From contig CALVWR010000004.1 of the NCBI GenBank assembly GCA_944367565.1, forward strand, positions 56,763 to 120,762: a stretch of 64,000 nucleotides of DNA, written 5' to 3'. The DNA is from an uncultured Clostridia bacterium. Its GTDB lineage: Bacteria; Bacillota; Clostridia; Christensenellales; Borkfalkiaceae. Below are positions 27,738 through 35,314 of this stretch, piece by piece. The translations under genes and the position numbers were made by a program. Positions within the stretch are counted from its first letter, which is position 1, and the number at the start of each line of letters is the position of its first letter. Under the pieces are notes generated by a model. That model made no database searches. It was not told the DNA's origin and worked only from the letters and a program-made list of their open reading frames with translations.

Positions 27738-28661
27738 TTACGAATCGGATATTTCTGTTTTTACTTTTATTCCGAACAATCCCTTTTTTAAGGTAAATGT
27801 TACGTGTTTTCCCTTATTCGGAACGGCTTTAAGACACGCGTGGTCCCCGTATACAAGATAGGCTTTTGTCGCATTGCCGATCGCAACGCTCTTTTCCTCG
27901 CCCTCTTTCAACGACAAAAAAACTTTTGTAAATCCGCTTCGGATGCTTCGGATGTAGGCTACCTTCGGATCAAGACCTGAGGACTGATAATCCCATGCTT
28001 TTCGGGAGTCGAACTTGTAAACCTGCACCTTCGCTTTTACTCCGTTTTCCACGCGGACGGTCACGATCCGATCGTCCCCTTCTCCGGACGGCAACACCGC
28101 CGGCAGCGTCGGAGGATTGATAATTTTTGTCCCCGAAACAAAATAATTTGCTTCGCCGATCTCTTTCAGAGAACAGCCCGGCGCAAACTCGATCGTGCCG
28201 TCTTCCGACGATCCTTTAAACGCCATGGCAGCTTTGCCCATTTTCGTGACGGTTTTGGGAACAAAGACGTACTCCAATCCGTTCATCCCGCCCAGATTGG
28301 CCAAAGCGTAATCGGGGATTTCCGTGATCCCTTCAGGCAGAATCAAAGAATTCGCTCCCATCGCCTGCCGATAAAAATACAGGCTGATCTGCACCACGCG
28401 ATCCCCATCCACTTTGGAAGGCACGCAAAGCTCCGTTTGATCGTTGATCTTGCCGTCATAACCGCAAATACATACACCATCTGCATACACGACATAGATG
28501 TACCCGTCCTCCGTTTTACCAAGCCTGCGGAACCCTCCTAGCAACAGATTCTTGTATTCGCAGGACGGCCCGGTATATTCCGATCGGGTAAAAACCGTCT
28601 GGTTGCGGTAACCCCCTTCCCGATTTTTTTTCGGAGCTCGGAGGAGCTTTCTTCTCCGCAC
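27738..28661 (-). CDS. C-terminal part of a frameshifted leucine-rich-repeat protein
   Basis: This frame holds the C-terminal two thirds of a BspA-type (LRR_5) protein: leucine-rich turns such as SLILPEGITEIPDYALANLGG and YVFVPKTVTKMGKAAMAF, then a beta-rich tail without repeats. It has no convincing start of its own. The upstream frame (28538-29221) carries the N-terminus, and the two join exactly at a run of eight A (28624-28631, minus-strand sense). Adding one A, or slipping back one base, makes a single protein of about 495 residues. The role of such proteins is often protein or surface binding; with a zinc ribbon and no signal peptide this one is probably cytoplasmic. Confidence 0.7.
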   Translation of the reverse strand: MRRRKLLRAPKKNREGGYRNQTVFTRSEYTGPSCEYKNLLLGGFRRLGKTEDGYIYVVYADGVCICGYDGKINDQTELCVPSKVDGDRVVQISLYFYRQAMGANSLILPEGITEIPDYALANLGGMNGLEYVFVPKTVTKMGKAAMAFKGSSEDGTIEFAPGCSLKEIGEANYFVSGTKIINPPTLPAVLPSGEGDDRIVTVRVENGVKAKVQVYKFDSRKAWDYQSSGLDPKVAYIRSIRSGFTKVFLSLKEGEEKSVAIGNATKAYLVYGDHACLKAVPNKGKHVTFTLKKGLFGIKVKTEISDS

Positions 28662-29221
28662 AGCACCTGCCCCGGCGCAAACGCCCCTTCCGCAACCGAT
28701 TGCAAGGATTTCGGCAAAATCAGGACGGGAACCGTTTCATCGGCAAGTGATTCGCTTTGCAATTTACATAGCGCCGTACAAGCCGTAAGATCGATCTTGC
28801 GCACAACTTTGCCGCGGCGATTTTTGTTGATGTCAAACGAAAACGCACCTTCGCCGATCGAAAGAAGTGTGGAGGGGAGGATCACCTCATCGTAATCGAT
28901 CTCCGAAAAAACGTGATCTCCCAGCGCAATCACTCCTTCCGGAACCTTGATTTTTTTCAGTTTCCCGTTGTATTTGACGAGCGTACCGTCCTCGATCACA
29001 AAAAATCGGTTAATCTCATCCTGGTGCATATGTACTGTCTGCGCGTTGATGTTTGTTGTCTGCGTGACGGTTGCATTGATATTTGTATGATAGTGATAGT
29101 TGTTGATCGCCTTCTCCGTTATATACGCAGTTCCGCAGTGCGGGCAGATCCCCGCTTCGCGCGTTGCGTCCACTTCGATGTTCGCACCGCATTGCGTACA
29201 TTTTGCCGCTACCAATGGCAT
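28538..29221 (-). CDS. N-terminal part of the frameshifted LRR protein, zinc ribbon
   Basis: Starts MPLVAAKCTQCGANIEVD at 29221, behind GGGAGGG. A zinc ribbon (CTQC near 8, CPHC near 25) precedes an Asn/Thr-rich linker and the first leucine-rich turns (VIALGDHVFSEIDYDEVILPSTLLSIGEGAF). After LRKK the frame runs out of family-like sequence and stops at 28538, while the other frame picks up the repeats. The slip point reads A-AAA-AAA in this frame. A frame extending to 29272 exists but has no ribosome site. Confidence 0.7.
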   Translation of the reverse strand: MPLVAAKCTQCGANIEVDATREAGICPHCGTAYITEKAINNYHYHTNINATVTQTTNINAQTVHMHQDEINRFFVIEDGTLVKYNGKLKKIKVPEGVIALGDHVFSEIDYDEVILPSTLLSIGEGAFSFDINKNRRGKVVRKIDLTACTALCKLQSESLADETVPVLILPKSLQSVAEGAFAPGQVLCGEESSSELRKKIGKGVTATRRFLPDRNIPGRPANTRICC

Positions 29222-29377
29222 AGCCTTTGTCCCTCCCTTTTGTTTTACTTTTTCGGCGGTATATTCCTTCAAAAATTTTCCCGTATCTTTGTTTTCTGCC
29301 CCGCTTTTATGTCTGCGCTGCTCTTCTTGTGGCCAAACACGCAGCCGCTTTTCTGATACAAAAAAATTATTACAAGC

Positions 29378-29406
29378 ATTATATCATATTTGCCTTTCAG
29401 ATTCAA
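29378..29406 (-). promoter_or_regulatory. Promoter of the LRR gene
   Basis: On the minus strand: TTGAAT (29406-29401), a 17-base spacer, TATAAT (29383-29378). It gives a leader of about 150 bases before the ATG at 29221. Between 29407 and 29687 I see no gene or clear signal. Confidence 0.72.
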
Positions 29407-29687
29407 CATTTTTATCAAATCACACGATGTTTTTTCTGCTTGAATCAAAATATAAAGGAAAATCATGCAACGAAGCATCAGCTGTGCGCTTCCGCTTTAT
29501 TGTAACTTCGGCATAGAATGACAGAAAACATTTTCGCTGTCTTTTTTTCATGCTATGTAAAACACAAGACTTTACGGGCAAAGTTTAGTGCGCTGCATTC
29601 CTTAAACATTCCCTATGAGGATTGCGGAAAAGCAAGTCTTTTTCTTCTTTACTTACAATATTATGAAAATTAGTTTCCGTAAACGAA

Positions 29688-30076
29688 TCATTCGTCTTTT
29701 TTTAATTGTTTTAACTGCTCTTCCAACGCGTCTATTTTCTGTTGTTTTTTCTCTTTCGCTTTCTGCTTGCGTTGCTCTTTCATCTTGTCTACAACAGATG
29801 CGCTCAATACAGTTATGTCCTTTTTGTTGATGTAAATAAGCATGAAAATAGATACAAACAATATAACACCACATAGTACAATAAAAATACTGTCACGGAA
29901 AATATTTTGAATAAAGTAACTTTCTTCAACGTAAAAAGTGCTGTGTTCTGGGGGATTTAAAAATTCTAAATAAAACTTAATAACATCAATTAGCCGGTAA
30001 CAAAAATAAACAATAAAAAAACTGAAATTATAAGTTGAATTATAAAAATAATATTAAATAAAATTTTTTTCTTCAT
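29688..30076 (-). pseudogene. Small two-helix membrane protein with coiled-coil tail, frameshifted
   Basis: Unrecognised gene. From an ATG at 30076, MKKKILFNIIFIIQLII runs as a membrane helix and hits a stop at 29990-29992. A second frame then continues without a break to 29688 as RLIDVIKFYLEFLNPPEH, a second helix (DSIFIVLCGVILFVSIFML) and a highly charged Lys/Glu/Gln coiled coil ending LEEQLKQLKKDE. One extra T near 29996 joins them into about 129 residues, with FVYRLIDVIKF at the junction. A promoter and a ribosome site (AAAAGGTG) stand before the ATG, so this is a real gene that is either broken or mis-sequenced. The AT content here is much higher than in neighbouring genes. Confidence 0.6.
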
Positions 30077-30095
30077 AACACACCTTTTTTCTTTT

Positions 30096-30123
30096 ATTAT
30101 AACGGATAAAAATTAAAAATCAA
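30096..30123 (-). promoter_or_regulatory. Promoter of the small membrane-protein gene
   Basis: On the minus strand: TTGATT (30123-30118), a 16-base spacer, TATAAT (30101-30096), 19 bases before the ATG at 30076. Confidence 0.65.
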
Positions 30124-30199
30124 GGGGGGGAATATAATAAAAACTGATACAACATTGCTTTTATGCAATCGCACTGAGAATACAATTGCATTTCCATCT

Positions 30200-31099
30200 T
30201 TATAATACATTATCGGCTTTAATGGAAATCACATATTCCGTAGGCGACATATCGGTTCTGAATTTAAATTGCCGGCTGAAGTAGTGGACGGAATTGAAAT
30301 TCAGCATAAACGCAATCTCGGTGACGGTATATTTGTTCTGACTGAGGAGTTTTTTTGCCTCTGCGATTTTTAAGTCGATATAATGCTGAATGATCGTCGT
30401 TCCGGTATGTTTTTTAAAAACGGCTTTGATATAGGTCTTGCTGAAATTGAGTTTGTCTGCAATGGTATCGAGATTGATGTTTTCGTACAGGCTTTCGTTC
30501 AGAATTTGAAGAATGTTTTCAACCAGCTTCACGCCGGACGGCGCGATAAAATTTTCCGAAACGGGGTTTTCCGCTTCATTGCGCAAATTACGCGCCAAAG
30601 AAATCAAAAGCAGTTCAAGACTGTTTTTAATCAGCTGCTCTCCGGCAAACGGGGCATTTTCCCGCTTTGTCATTTTCACGAGATAAATATCGTTCAGTTT
30701 ATCTTTGAAACTCAGTTTTCCTTCAAAAATGATCTTATTCAGCAGCTGTTTTTCAAATTCGTTCAGAACAACAGTTCTGTTTTCAAACAATTTCATCGAT
30801 TCCGAAGCACAGGAAAAGGTCACAATTGCAGAATTTGCAAAGGCTTCTTCGGTGCGGATGGTATGTTCTTCTTCCGGTTTATGAAAATAAGCCTGCCCTT
30901 GTTTAAGAACAAATTCTCTTTCGTCGGCAGTGATGATCGCTTCACCGGAATCGATATAAACCATTTCCCAGAAATTATGCGATTCCTTCCGTACGCGGAA
31001 GTTTTTTCCGTAACGGAAATAATGAATGGTAAAAATCGATTTAACCGTAAATGTTTCTTTAAGAACGTGCTGAATATAGTTCCCGAAATTGTTGTCCAT
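30200..31099 (-). CDS. AraC-family transcription regulator
   Basis: A 299-residue regulator. The N-terminal half is a cupin-like sensor domain (residues about 15-95, including HNFWEMVYIDSGEA and QAYFHKPEEEHTI), and the C-terminal 100 residues carry two helix-turn-helix units (LDTIADKLNFSKTYIKAVFKKHTG and VTEIAFMLNFNSVHYFSRQFKFRTDMSP). It is divergent from the PHP-kinase-deacetylase-nagB operon and probably senses an amino sugar and activates that operon. The ATG at 31099 lies 6 bases after its -10 box, so the message would be leaderless; an upstream frame to 31138 runs through the promoter. Confidence 0.92.
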   Translation of the reverse strand: MDNNFGNYIQHVLKETFTVKSIFTIHYFRYGKNFRVRKESHNFWEMVYIDSGEAIITADEREFVLKQGQAYFHKPEEEHTIRTEEAFANSAIVTFSCASESMKLFENRTVVLNEFEKQLLNKIIFEGKLSFKDKLNDIYLVKMTKRENAPFAGEQLIKNSLELLLISLARNLRNEAENPVSENFIAPSGVKLVENILQILNESLYENINLDTIADKLNFSKTYIKAVFKKHTGTTIIQHYIDLKIAEAKKLLSQNKYTVTEIAFMLNFNSVHYFSRQFKFRTDMSPTEYVISIKADNVL

Positions 31100-31105
31100 G
31101 CGTTT

Positions 31106-31134
31106 ATTATACAATATAAAAAAAACAAATTCAA
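31106..31134 (-). promoter_or_regulatory. araC-type gene promoter, leaderless arrangement
   Basis: On the minus strand: TTGAAT (31134-31129), a 17-base spacer, TATAAT (31111-31106), then 6 bases to the ATG. No ribosome site can fit. Confidence 0.78.
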
Positions 31135-31201
31135 GCACATTTGTGTCTTTTTATGCAAAAATGATAAATCAATATATAAAGCCAAAGGAAAATTTTTGGT
31201 A

Positions 31202-31207
31202 TATAAT
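31202..31207 (+). promoter_or_regulatory. -10 box of the hexosamine operon
   Basis: TATAAT at 31202-31207, inside TGGTATATAAT, 22 bases before the PHP start codon. No -35 match is found 17 bases upstream, as expected for an activator-dependent promoter controlled by the divergent AraC protein. Confidence 0.5.
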
Positions 31208-31229
31208 ATGGATAAAAGAGGGCAGGAAA

Positions 31230-32099
31230 ATGAAAATACTTTTACCGGATACGGTCGGATACAAAGCTAATCTGCATACGCATACTGCAGATTCCGACGG
31301 AATTTGTACGGCGGAAGAGGTAAAACGATATTATCGTGCACACGGTTACTCCATTTTGGCATATACCGATCATCTGTATATGAGGGACAGGAGCGCACTC
31401 AGCGACGAGAACTTTGTGGCGTTGAGCGGTTATGAAAACTGTATCCATGACGGTGGCGGAGCAAACGCGGATAAAGCATATCACTTGAATTTTTATGCTC
31501 CTCAACCCGATAACGTCGGCATGGTAGGGGTTGCCGAACGATTTTACAATTTCTTCAATATAGAACTGACAAAGAAATCGGAACGGGAACTGGAGGCGTC
31601 GCCGGTGCTCGGCGGTTTTTGCGATCCGACGTATTCCGTCGAAAATGTCAACGGAATCATCGCACAAGCAAGGGCATTGGGATATCTGGTTGTATACAAT
31701 CATCCTGTGTGGTCGTGTCATGAAGCGAAAGATTATCTCGGCTTGAAAGGACTTTCGGGAATGGAAATTGTAAATTATTCCTCTTTTCGTCAGGGAATAG
31801 ATCCCGACGATATGGGGATTATTTACGATCAGATGTTGAAGGACGGGCAAAGGTTATATTGCTTTGCGAACGACGACGTGCACCGTTGTCTTGAAAAAGA
31901 CAGTCTCGGCGGTTTTAATGTCATGTATCCGGAAAGGCTGGATTATCAAAGCGTTTTTGAATGTATGAAAAACGGGAGATTTTATGCGTCGACGGGGGCA
32001 AAAATCAGGGGGATCGCGGTCGACGGAACAAGATATACGTCGGCGCGGAAAATGCGAGGTCCATACGGCTTTCAACGGACGGTCGGTTCGGAAAACTGA
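31230..32099 (+). CDS. PHP-domain phosphoesterase, frameshifted near its C-terminus
   Basis: A PHP-superfamily metal-dependent hydrolase. The N-terminal metal motif is LHTHTADSDG near residue 11, followed by AYTDHLYM, YNHPVWS and CFANDDVH, which are the other histidine/aspartate clusters. The frame leaves homology after VDGTRYTS (near 32030) and stops at 32099, while the remaining sandwich domain continues in another frame to 32236. One missing A would restore VDGTKIYVGAENARS. Start ATG at 31230 follows GGCAGG; the frame to 31089 upstream would cross the divergent promoters. It opens the hexosamine operon. Substrate unknown. Confidence 0.82.
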   Translation: MKILLPDTVGYKANLHTHTADSDGICTAEEVKRYYRAHGYSILAYTDHLYMRDRSALSDENFVALSGYENCIHDGGGANADKAYHLNFYAPQPDNVGMVGVAERFYNFFNIELTKKSERELEASPVLGGFCDPTYSVENVNGIIAQARALGYLVVYNHPVWSCHEAKDYLGLKGLSGMEIVNYSSFRQGIDPDDMGIIYDQMLKDGQRLYCFANDDVHRCLEKDSLGGFNVMYPERLDYQSVFECMKNGRFYASTGAKIRGIAVDGTRYTSARKMRGPYGFQRTVGSEN

Positions 32100-32236
32100 T
32101 AACGAGAAGCGAACCGGTGAAAGAAGCGGTCTTTGAACTGAATGAATATGTAAAATATTTTCGGATTTCCGTAGAAGATTTTAACGGGAAAAAAGCGTTC
32201 AGCCGTGCGTATTTTGCGGACGAATTCAGAGGATAA
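32031..32236 (+). pseudogene. C-terminal remnant of the PHP protein in a shifted frame
   Basis: Reads IYVGAENARSIRLSTDGRF and later VKYFRISVEDFNGKKAFSRAYFADE, the beta-sandwich end typical of this PHP family (YFRISV-DFNGK-AY). It has no start of its own and is the missing end of the gene that begins at 31230. Confidence 0.75.
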
Positions 32237-32260
32237 GGAACGAATGAAGGAGGAACTTCT

Positions 32261-33625
32261 ATGAAATACACAATGAATTATGACAAAGGGTATCAGCCGA
32301 TCAGGGTTGCGCTCGACGCATTTCGGGCGGATGTCGCAAAGACTGCGCATAAACGGCTGAAAATCTGTGTGGAAAGGAATAAAGGCTACAATTATATTTA
32401 TGAAATCGATATATTTGCAGACGATACGAAAAAAGAGCGCAATCTGGATATTGCGGAGCGCATAGTAAAATCCCTCTTATGGGTAGTCGGCGGGTATAAG
32501 GTGTATCTTTGCGGCGACGATTATATCTATGAAGAAATTAAAAAAGCCTACGGAAAAGGCGGGGCTCGTGCATTCGACGCCGAATTCATGAGTAAAGTGT
32601 ACGAAGCGCCTTTTGAAGTTATCAAAACGGACGAAGCGCATCTTCCCGCACCGCATAGCTGTTCTCTGAAAATCGGAGGTCATCTCGACGGTTGCCGTAT
32701 CGGATTCGATGCCGGCGGAAGCGACAGAAAAGTGAGCGCCGTCGTAGACGGAGAAGTCGTTTACAGTGAAGAAGTGGTTTGGTTTCCGAAAACAAATTCC
32801 GATTACAGATATCATTATGAAGGAATCAAGGCGGCTTTTGCCACGGCTGCGTCGAAAATGCCGAGGGTGGACGCCATCGGCGTTTCCAGCGCCGGGATCT
32901 ATGTCGATAACAAAATCATGGTAGCTTCGCTGTTTTTGAAAGTTCCCGAGGAAGATTTTGAAAAACACGTAAAAAACATGTATATCGACATCGCAAAGGA
33001 ATTCAATGCGCCGCTGGAAGTTGCCAATGACGGGGACGTTACTGCGTTGGCGGGGGCGATCGATCTGAACGATAACGGCGTACTCGGCATCGCTATGGGG
33101 ACAAGCGAGGCCGGCGGATATATCAATACCGAAGGCGGACTCAACGGTTGGCTGAACGAACTTGCATTTGTTCCCGTGGATTTCAATAAGAACGCCATGA
33201 TCGATGAATGGAGCGGAGATTACGGATGCGGCGTAAAGTATTTTTCACAGGACGGCGTCATCAAACTTGCCGAATATGCGGGAGTCGTATTCGATAAAGA
33301 ATCTTCGCCGGCGGAACGGTTGAAAGTCGTTCAGAAAATGATGAAAGACGGAGACGAACGCGCCAGGAAGATTTATGAAGATATCGGCACGTATCTCGGG
33401 TATTCCATCGCTTATTACAGCGAGTTTTATGAAATAAAGCATCTGCTTCTTTTAGGCAGGGTCACCAGCGGCGAAGGCGGCGATATCATCATGGCGAGGG
33501 CAAGGGAAGTTCTTGCCGAAGAGTATCCGCAATATAAGGGAATCGATATTTCCATGCCGGACGAATCCAACAGAAGAGTCGGTCAGAGTATCGCGGCAGC
33601 GTCTTTGACGGAAATAATAAAATAA
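32261..33625 (+). CDS. ROK/ASKHA-type sugar kinase-like protein with N-terminal extension
   Basis: A 454-residue protein. Residues about 145-454 form an actin-like ATPase fold of the ROK type: phosphate-1 loop RIGFDAGGSDRKVSAVVDG, phosphate-2 region VGVSSAGI-like (AIGVSSAGIYVDNK), catalytic-site region VANDGDVTALAGAI, and MGTSEAGGYINTEG. It lacks the Cys zinc site of glucokinases. The first 140 residues are an extra domain I do not recognise. In the operon it probably phosphorylates the amino sugar freed by the deacetylase, or acts as a sugar sensor. AAGGAGG precedes the ATG. Confidence 0.75.
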   Translation: MKYTMNYDKGYQPIRVALDAFRADVAKTAHKRLKICVERNKGYNYIYEIDIFADDTKKERNLDIAERIVKSLLWVVGGYKVYLCGDDYIYEEIKKAYGKGGARAFDAEFMSKVYEAPFEVIKTDEAHLPAPHSCSLKIGGHLDGCRIGFDAGGSDRKVSAVVDGEVVYSEEVVWFPKTNSDYRYHYEGIKAAFATAASKMPRVDAIGVSSAGIYVDNKIMVASLFLKVPEEDFEKHVKNMYIDIAKEFNAPLEVANDGDVTALAGAIDLNDNGVLGIAMGTSEAGGYINTEGGLNGWLNELAFVPVDFNKNAMIDEWSGDYGCGVKYFSQDGVIKLAEYAGVVFDKESSPAERLKVVQKMMKDGDERARKIYEDIGTYLGYSIAYYSEFYEIKHLLLLGRVTSGEGGDIIMARAREVLAEEYPQYKGIDISMPDESNRRVGQSIAAASLTEIIK

Positions 33626-33643
33626 AAAAGGAGTAACAAAACG

Positions 33644-34495
33644 ATGAAGTTTGAAAATGCAAGCGCGAGAATTTTTATTCCCGACAACGACAAAGAAGAA
33701 AACGCTTTGGCAAAGACGACGCATCTTGCGATCTCGGCGCATCAGGACGATATTGAATTGATGGCGTATCACGGGATTTTGCAGTGCTTCGGCAAAAAAG
33801 ACGCTTGGTTTACGGGCGTTGTAACGGCAGACGGTGCCGGCAGTCCGAGAGACAGTCTGTATAAAGATTACACGGATGAAGAGATGAAAGCCGTCAGAAT
33901 CGTGGAACAGAATAAGGCTGCGTTTGTCGGAGAATATGCCGCCATGATCCAACTCGGCTATACGTCCAAACAGATCAAAACGCCCGATAACGATCAGATC
34001 GTGGATGAATATGTGAAAATTTTCCGCGCAACGAAGCCGAAATATGTTTATACGCACAACCTTGCGGACAAGCACGATACGCATTGCGGCGTTGTCACAA
34101 AAGTGATTAAGGCGCTCCGTAAGCTGGATAAGAACGAAAGACCCGAAAAAGTGTTCGGATGCGAAGTGTGGCGCGATCTCGATTGGGTGAACGACGAACA
34201 GAAAGTCGTATTCGATCTCAGCGAGCATCCTAATATTGCCATGAGTCTTGTCAGTGTATTCGATTCGCAGATCTGCGGAGGAAAGAGATACGATCTTGCG
34301 GCACAGGGCAGACGTACGGCGCATGCGACTTATGCCGCAAGCCACGGATGCGATAACGCGACCGGACTCGGTTACGCGATGGATCTTACGCCGCTGATCG
34401 AAGATGATTCCGTCTCTATGGTGGATTATGTTCTGAGCTATATTGAAGCGTTTAAAAACGACGTGAAAGAAAGATTGAATAAAGTGAGTAAGTAA
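33644..34495 (+). CDS. PIG-L/LmbE-family deacetylase
   Basis: A 283-residue zinc N-deacetylase. The metal and catalytic motif is AHQDDIE near residue 33 (family consensus AHPDDE), and the second zinc histidine lies in HDTHCGVV near residue 147. Members remove the acetyl group from N-acetylglucosamine units. It starts 18 bases after the kinase gene with AAAGGAG and ends one base before nagB. No nagA is present, so it may replace NagA by deacetylating GlcNAc or GlcNAc-6-phosphate for NagB. Confidence 0.9.
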   Translation: MKFENASARIFIPDNDKEENALAKTTHLAISAHQDDIELMAYHGILQCFGKKDAWFTGVVTADGAGSPRDSLYKDYTDEEMKAVRIVEQNKAAFVGEYAAMIQLGYTSKQIKTPDNDQIVDEYVKIFRATKPKYVYTHNLADKHDTHCGVVTKVIKALRKLDKNERPEKVFGCEVWRDLDWVNDEQKVVFDLSEHPNIAMSLVSVFDSQICGGKRYDLAAQGRRTAHATYAASHGCDNATGLGYAMDLTPLIEDDSVSMVDYVLSYIEAFKNDVKERLNKVSK

Positions 34496-34496
34496 T

Positions 34497-35219
34497 ATGA
34501 AAGTTATCGTTACGGAAAATTATGACGAAATGAGCAAAAAGGCGGCTGAAGTGATTGCCGAAGTGATCAAGGCGGATGAAAACGCCGTTCTCGGATTGGC
34601 AACCGGAACAACGCCGATCGGTTTGTACAAGGAATTGATCGATAAATGTGCAAAAAAAGAAATTTCCTTTAAGAACATAAAAACGGTAAATCTTGACGAA
34701 TATGTCGGCTTGCCGAAAGGGCACGTTCAAAGTTATGATTATTTCATGAAAGATAACCTGTTTAATCATGTGGATATCGATCTTGCCAATACGAATTTGC
34801 CGAACGGCATTGCCGCAGATCTCGATGCGGAATGCGCCCGTTATACCGCGTTGCTCAACAAAATGAGACAGAGTATACAGCTTCTCGGCATCGGGTCCAA
34901 CGGTCATATCGGTTTTAATGAACCGAAAACGCCGTTTGATTCCACGACGCATATTGTCAACCTCACCGAAAGCACGATCAAGGATAATTCCCGCTTGTTT
35001 GACGATATCAGCGAAGTTCCCACAAAAGCCATTACGATGGGAATCGCAAATATCATGAATGCGAAAAAGATCCTGGTAGTAGCAAACGGTGAAAATAAAG
35101 CAAAAGCCGTCTACAACATGGTGAAGGGTCCCGTTACGGAGGATTGCCCCGCAAGCGTGCTGCAGAAACACGAGGACGTTATCGTTATCGTTGATAAAAA
35201 AGCCGCTGCGCTTTTGTAA
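34497..35219 (+). CDS. nagB: Glucosamine-6-phosphate deaminase
   Basis: A 240-residue deaminase/isomerase that turns glucosamine-6-phosphate into fructose-6-phosphate and ammonia, feeding glycolysis. Visible motifs are LGLATGTTPIGLY, VNLDEYVGLP (catalytic Asp), and the GIGSNGHIGFNEP active-site loop with its histidine. Slightly shorter than the E. coli enzyme and lacking its C-terminal allosteric part, like Bacillus NagB. Last gene of the operon. Confidence 0.95.
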   Translation: MKVIVTENYDEMSKKAAEVIAEVIKADENAVLGLATGTTPIGLYKELIDKCAKKEISFKNIKTVNLDEYVGLPKGHVQSYDYFMKDNLFNHVDIDLANTNLPNGIAADLDAECARYTALLNKMRQSIQLLGIGSNGHIGFNEPKTPFDSTTHIVNLTESTIKDNSRLFDDISEVPTKAITMGIANIMNAKKILVVANGENKAKAVYNMVKGPVTEDCPASVLQKHEDVIVIVDKKAAALL

Positions 35220-35241
35220 GAGAACAAGGAAAGATCACATA

Positions 35242-35279
35242 AAAAAACCGCCGTCCGTTTTTACGGACGGCGGTTTTTT
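35242..35279. terminator. Strong bidirectional terminator
   Basis: A 17-bp perfect stem (35242-35258 with 35263-35279) with A and T ends. It ends both nagB (plus) and the P-type ATPase gene (minus). Confidence 0.92.
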
Positions 35280-35314
35280 AATCTCGCGACGCTTATCAAT
35301 CCCGTTAAAAAAGA

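Noticed and set aside
29615..29830. 71-codon plus-strand frame
   Set aside because: Antisense to the frameshifted small membrane-protein gene, which has promoter, ribosome site and coherent protein sequence.
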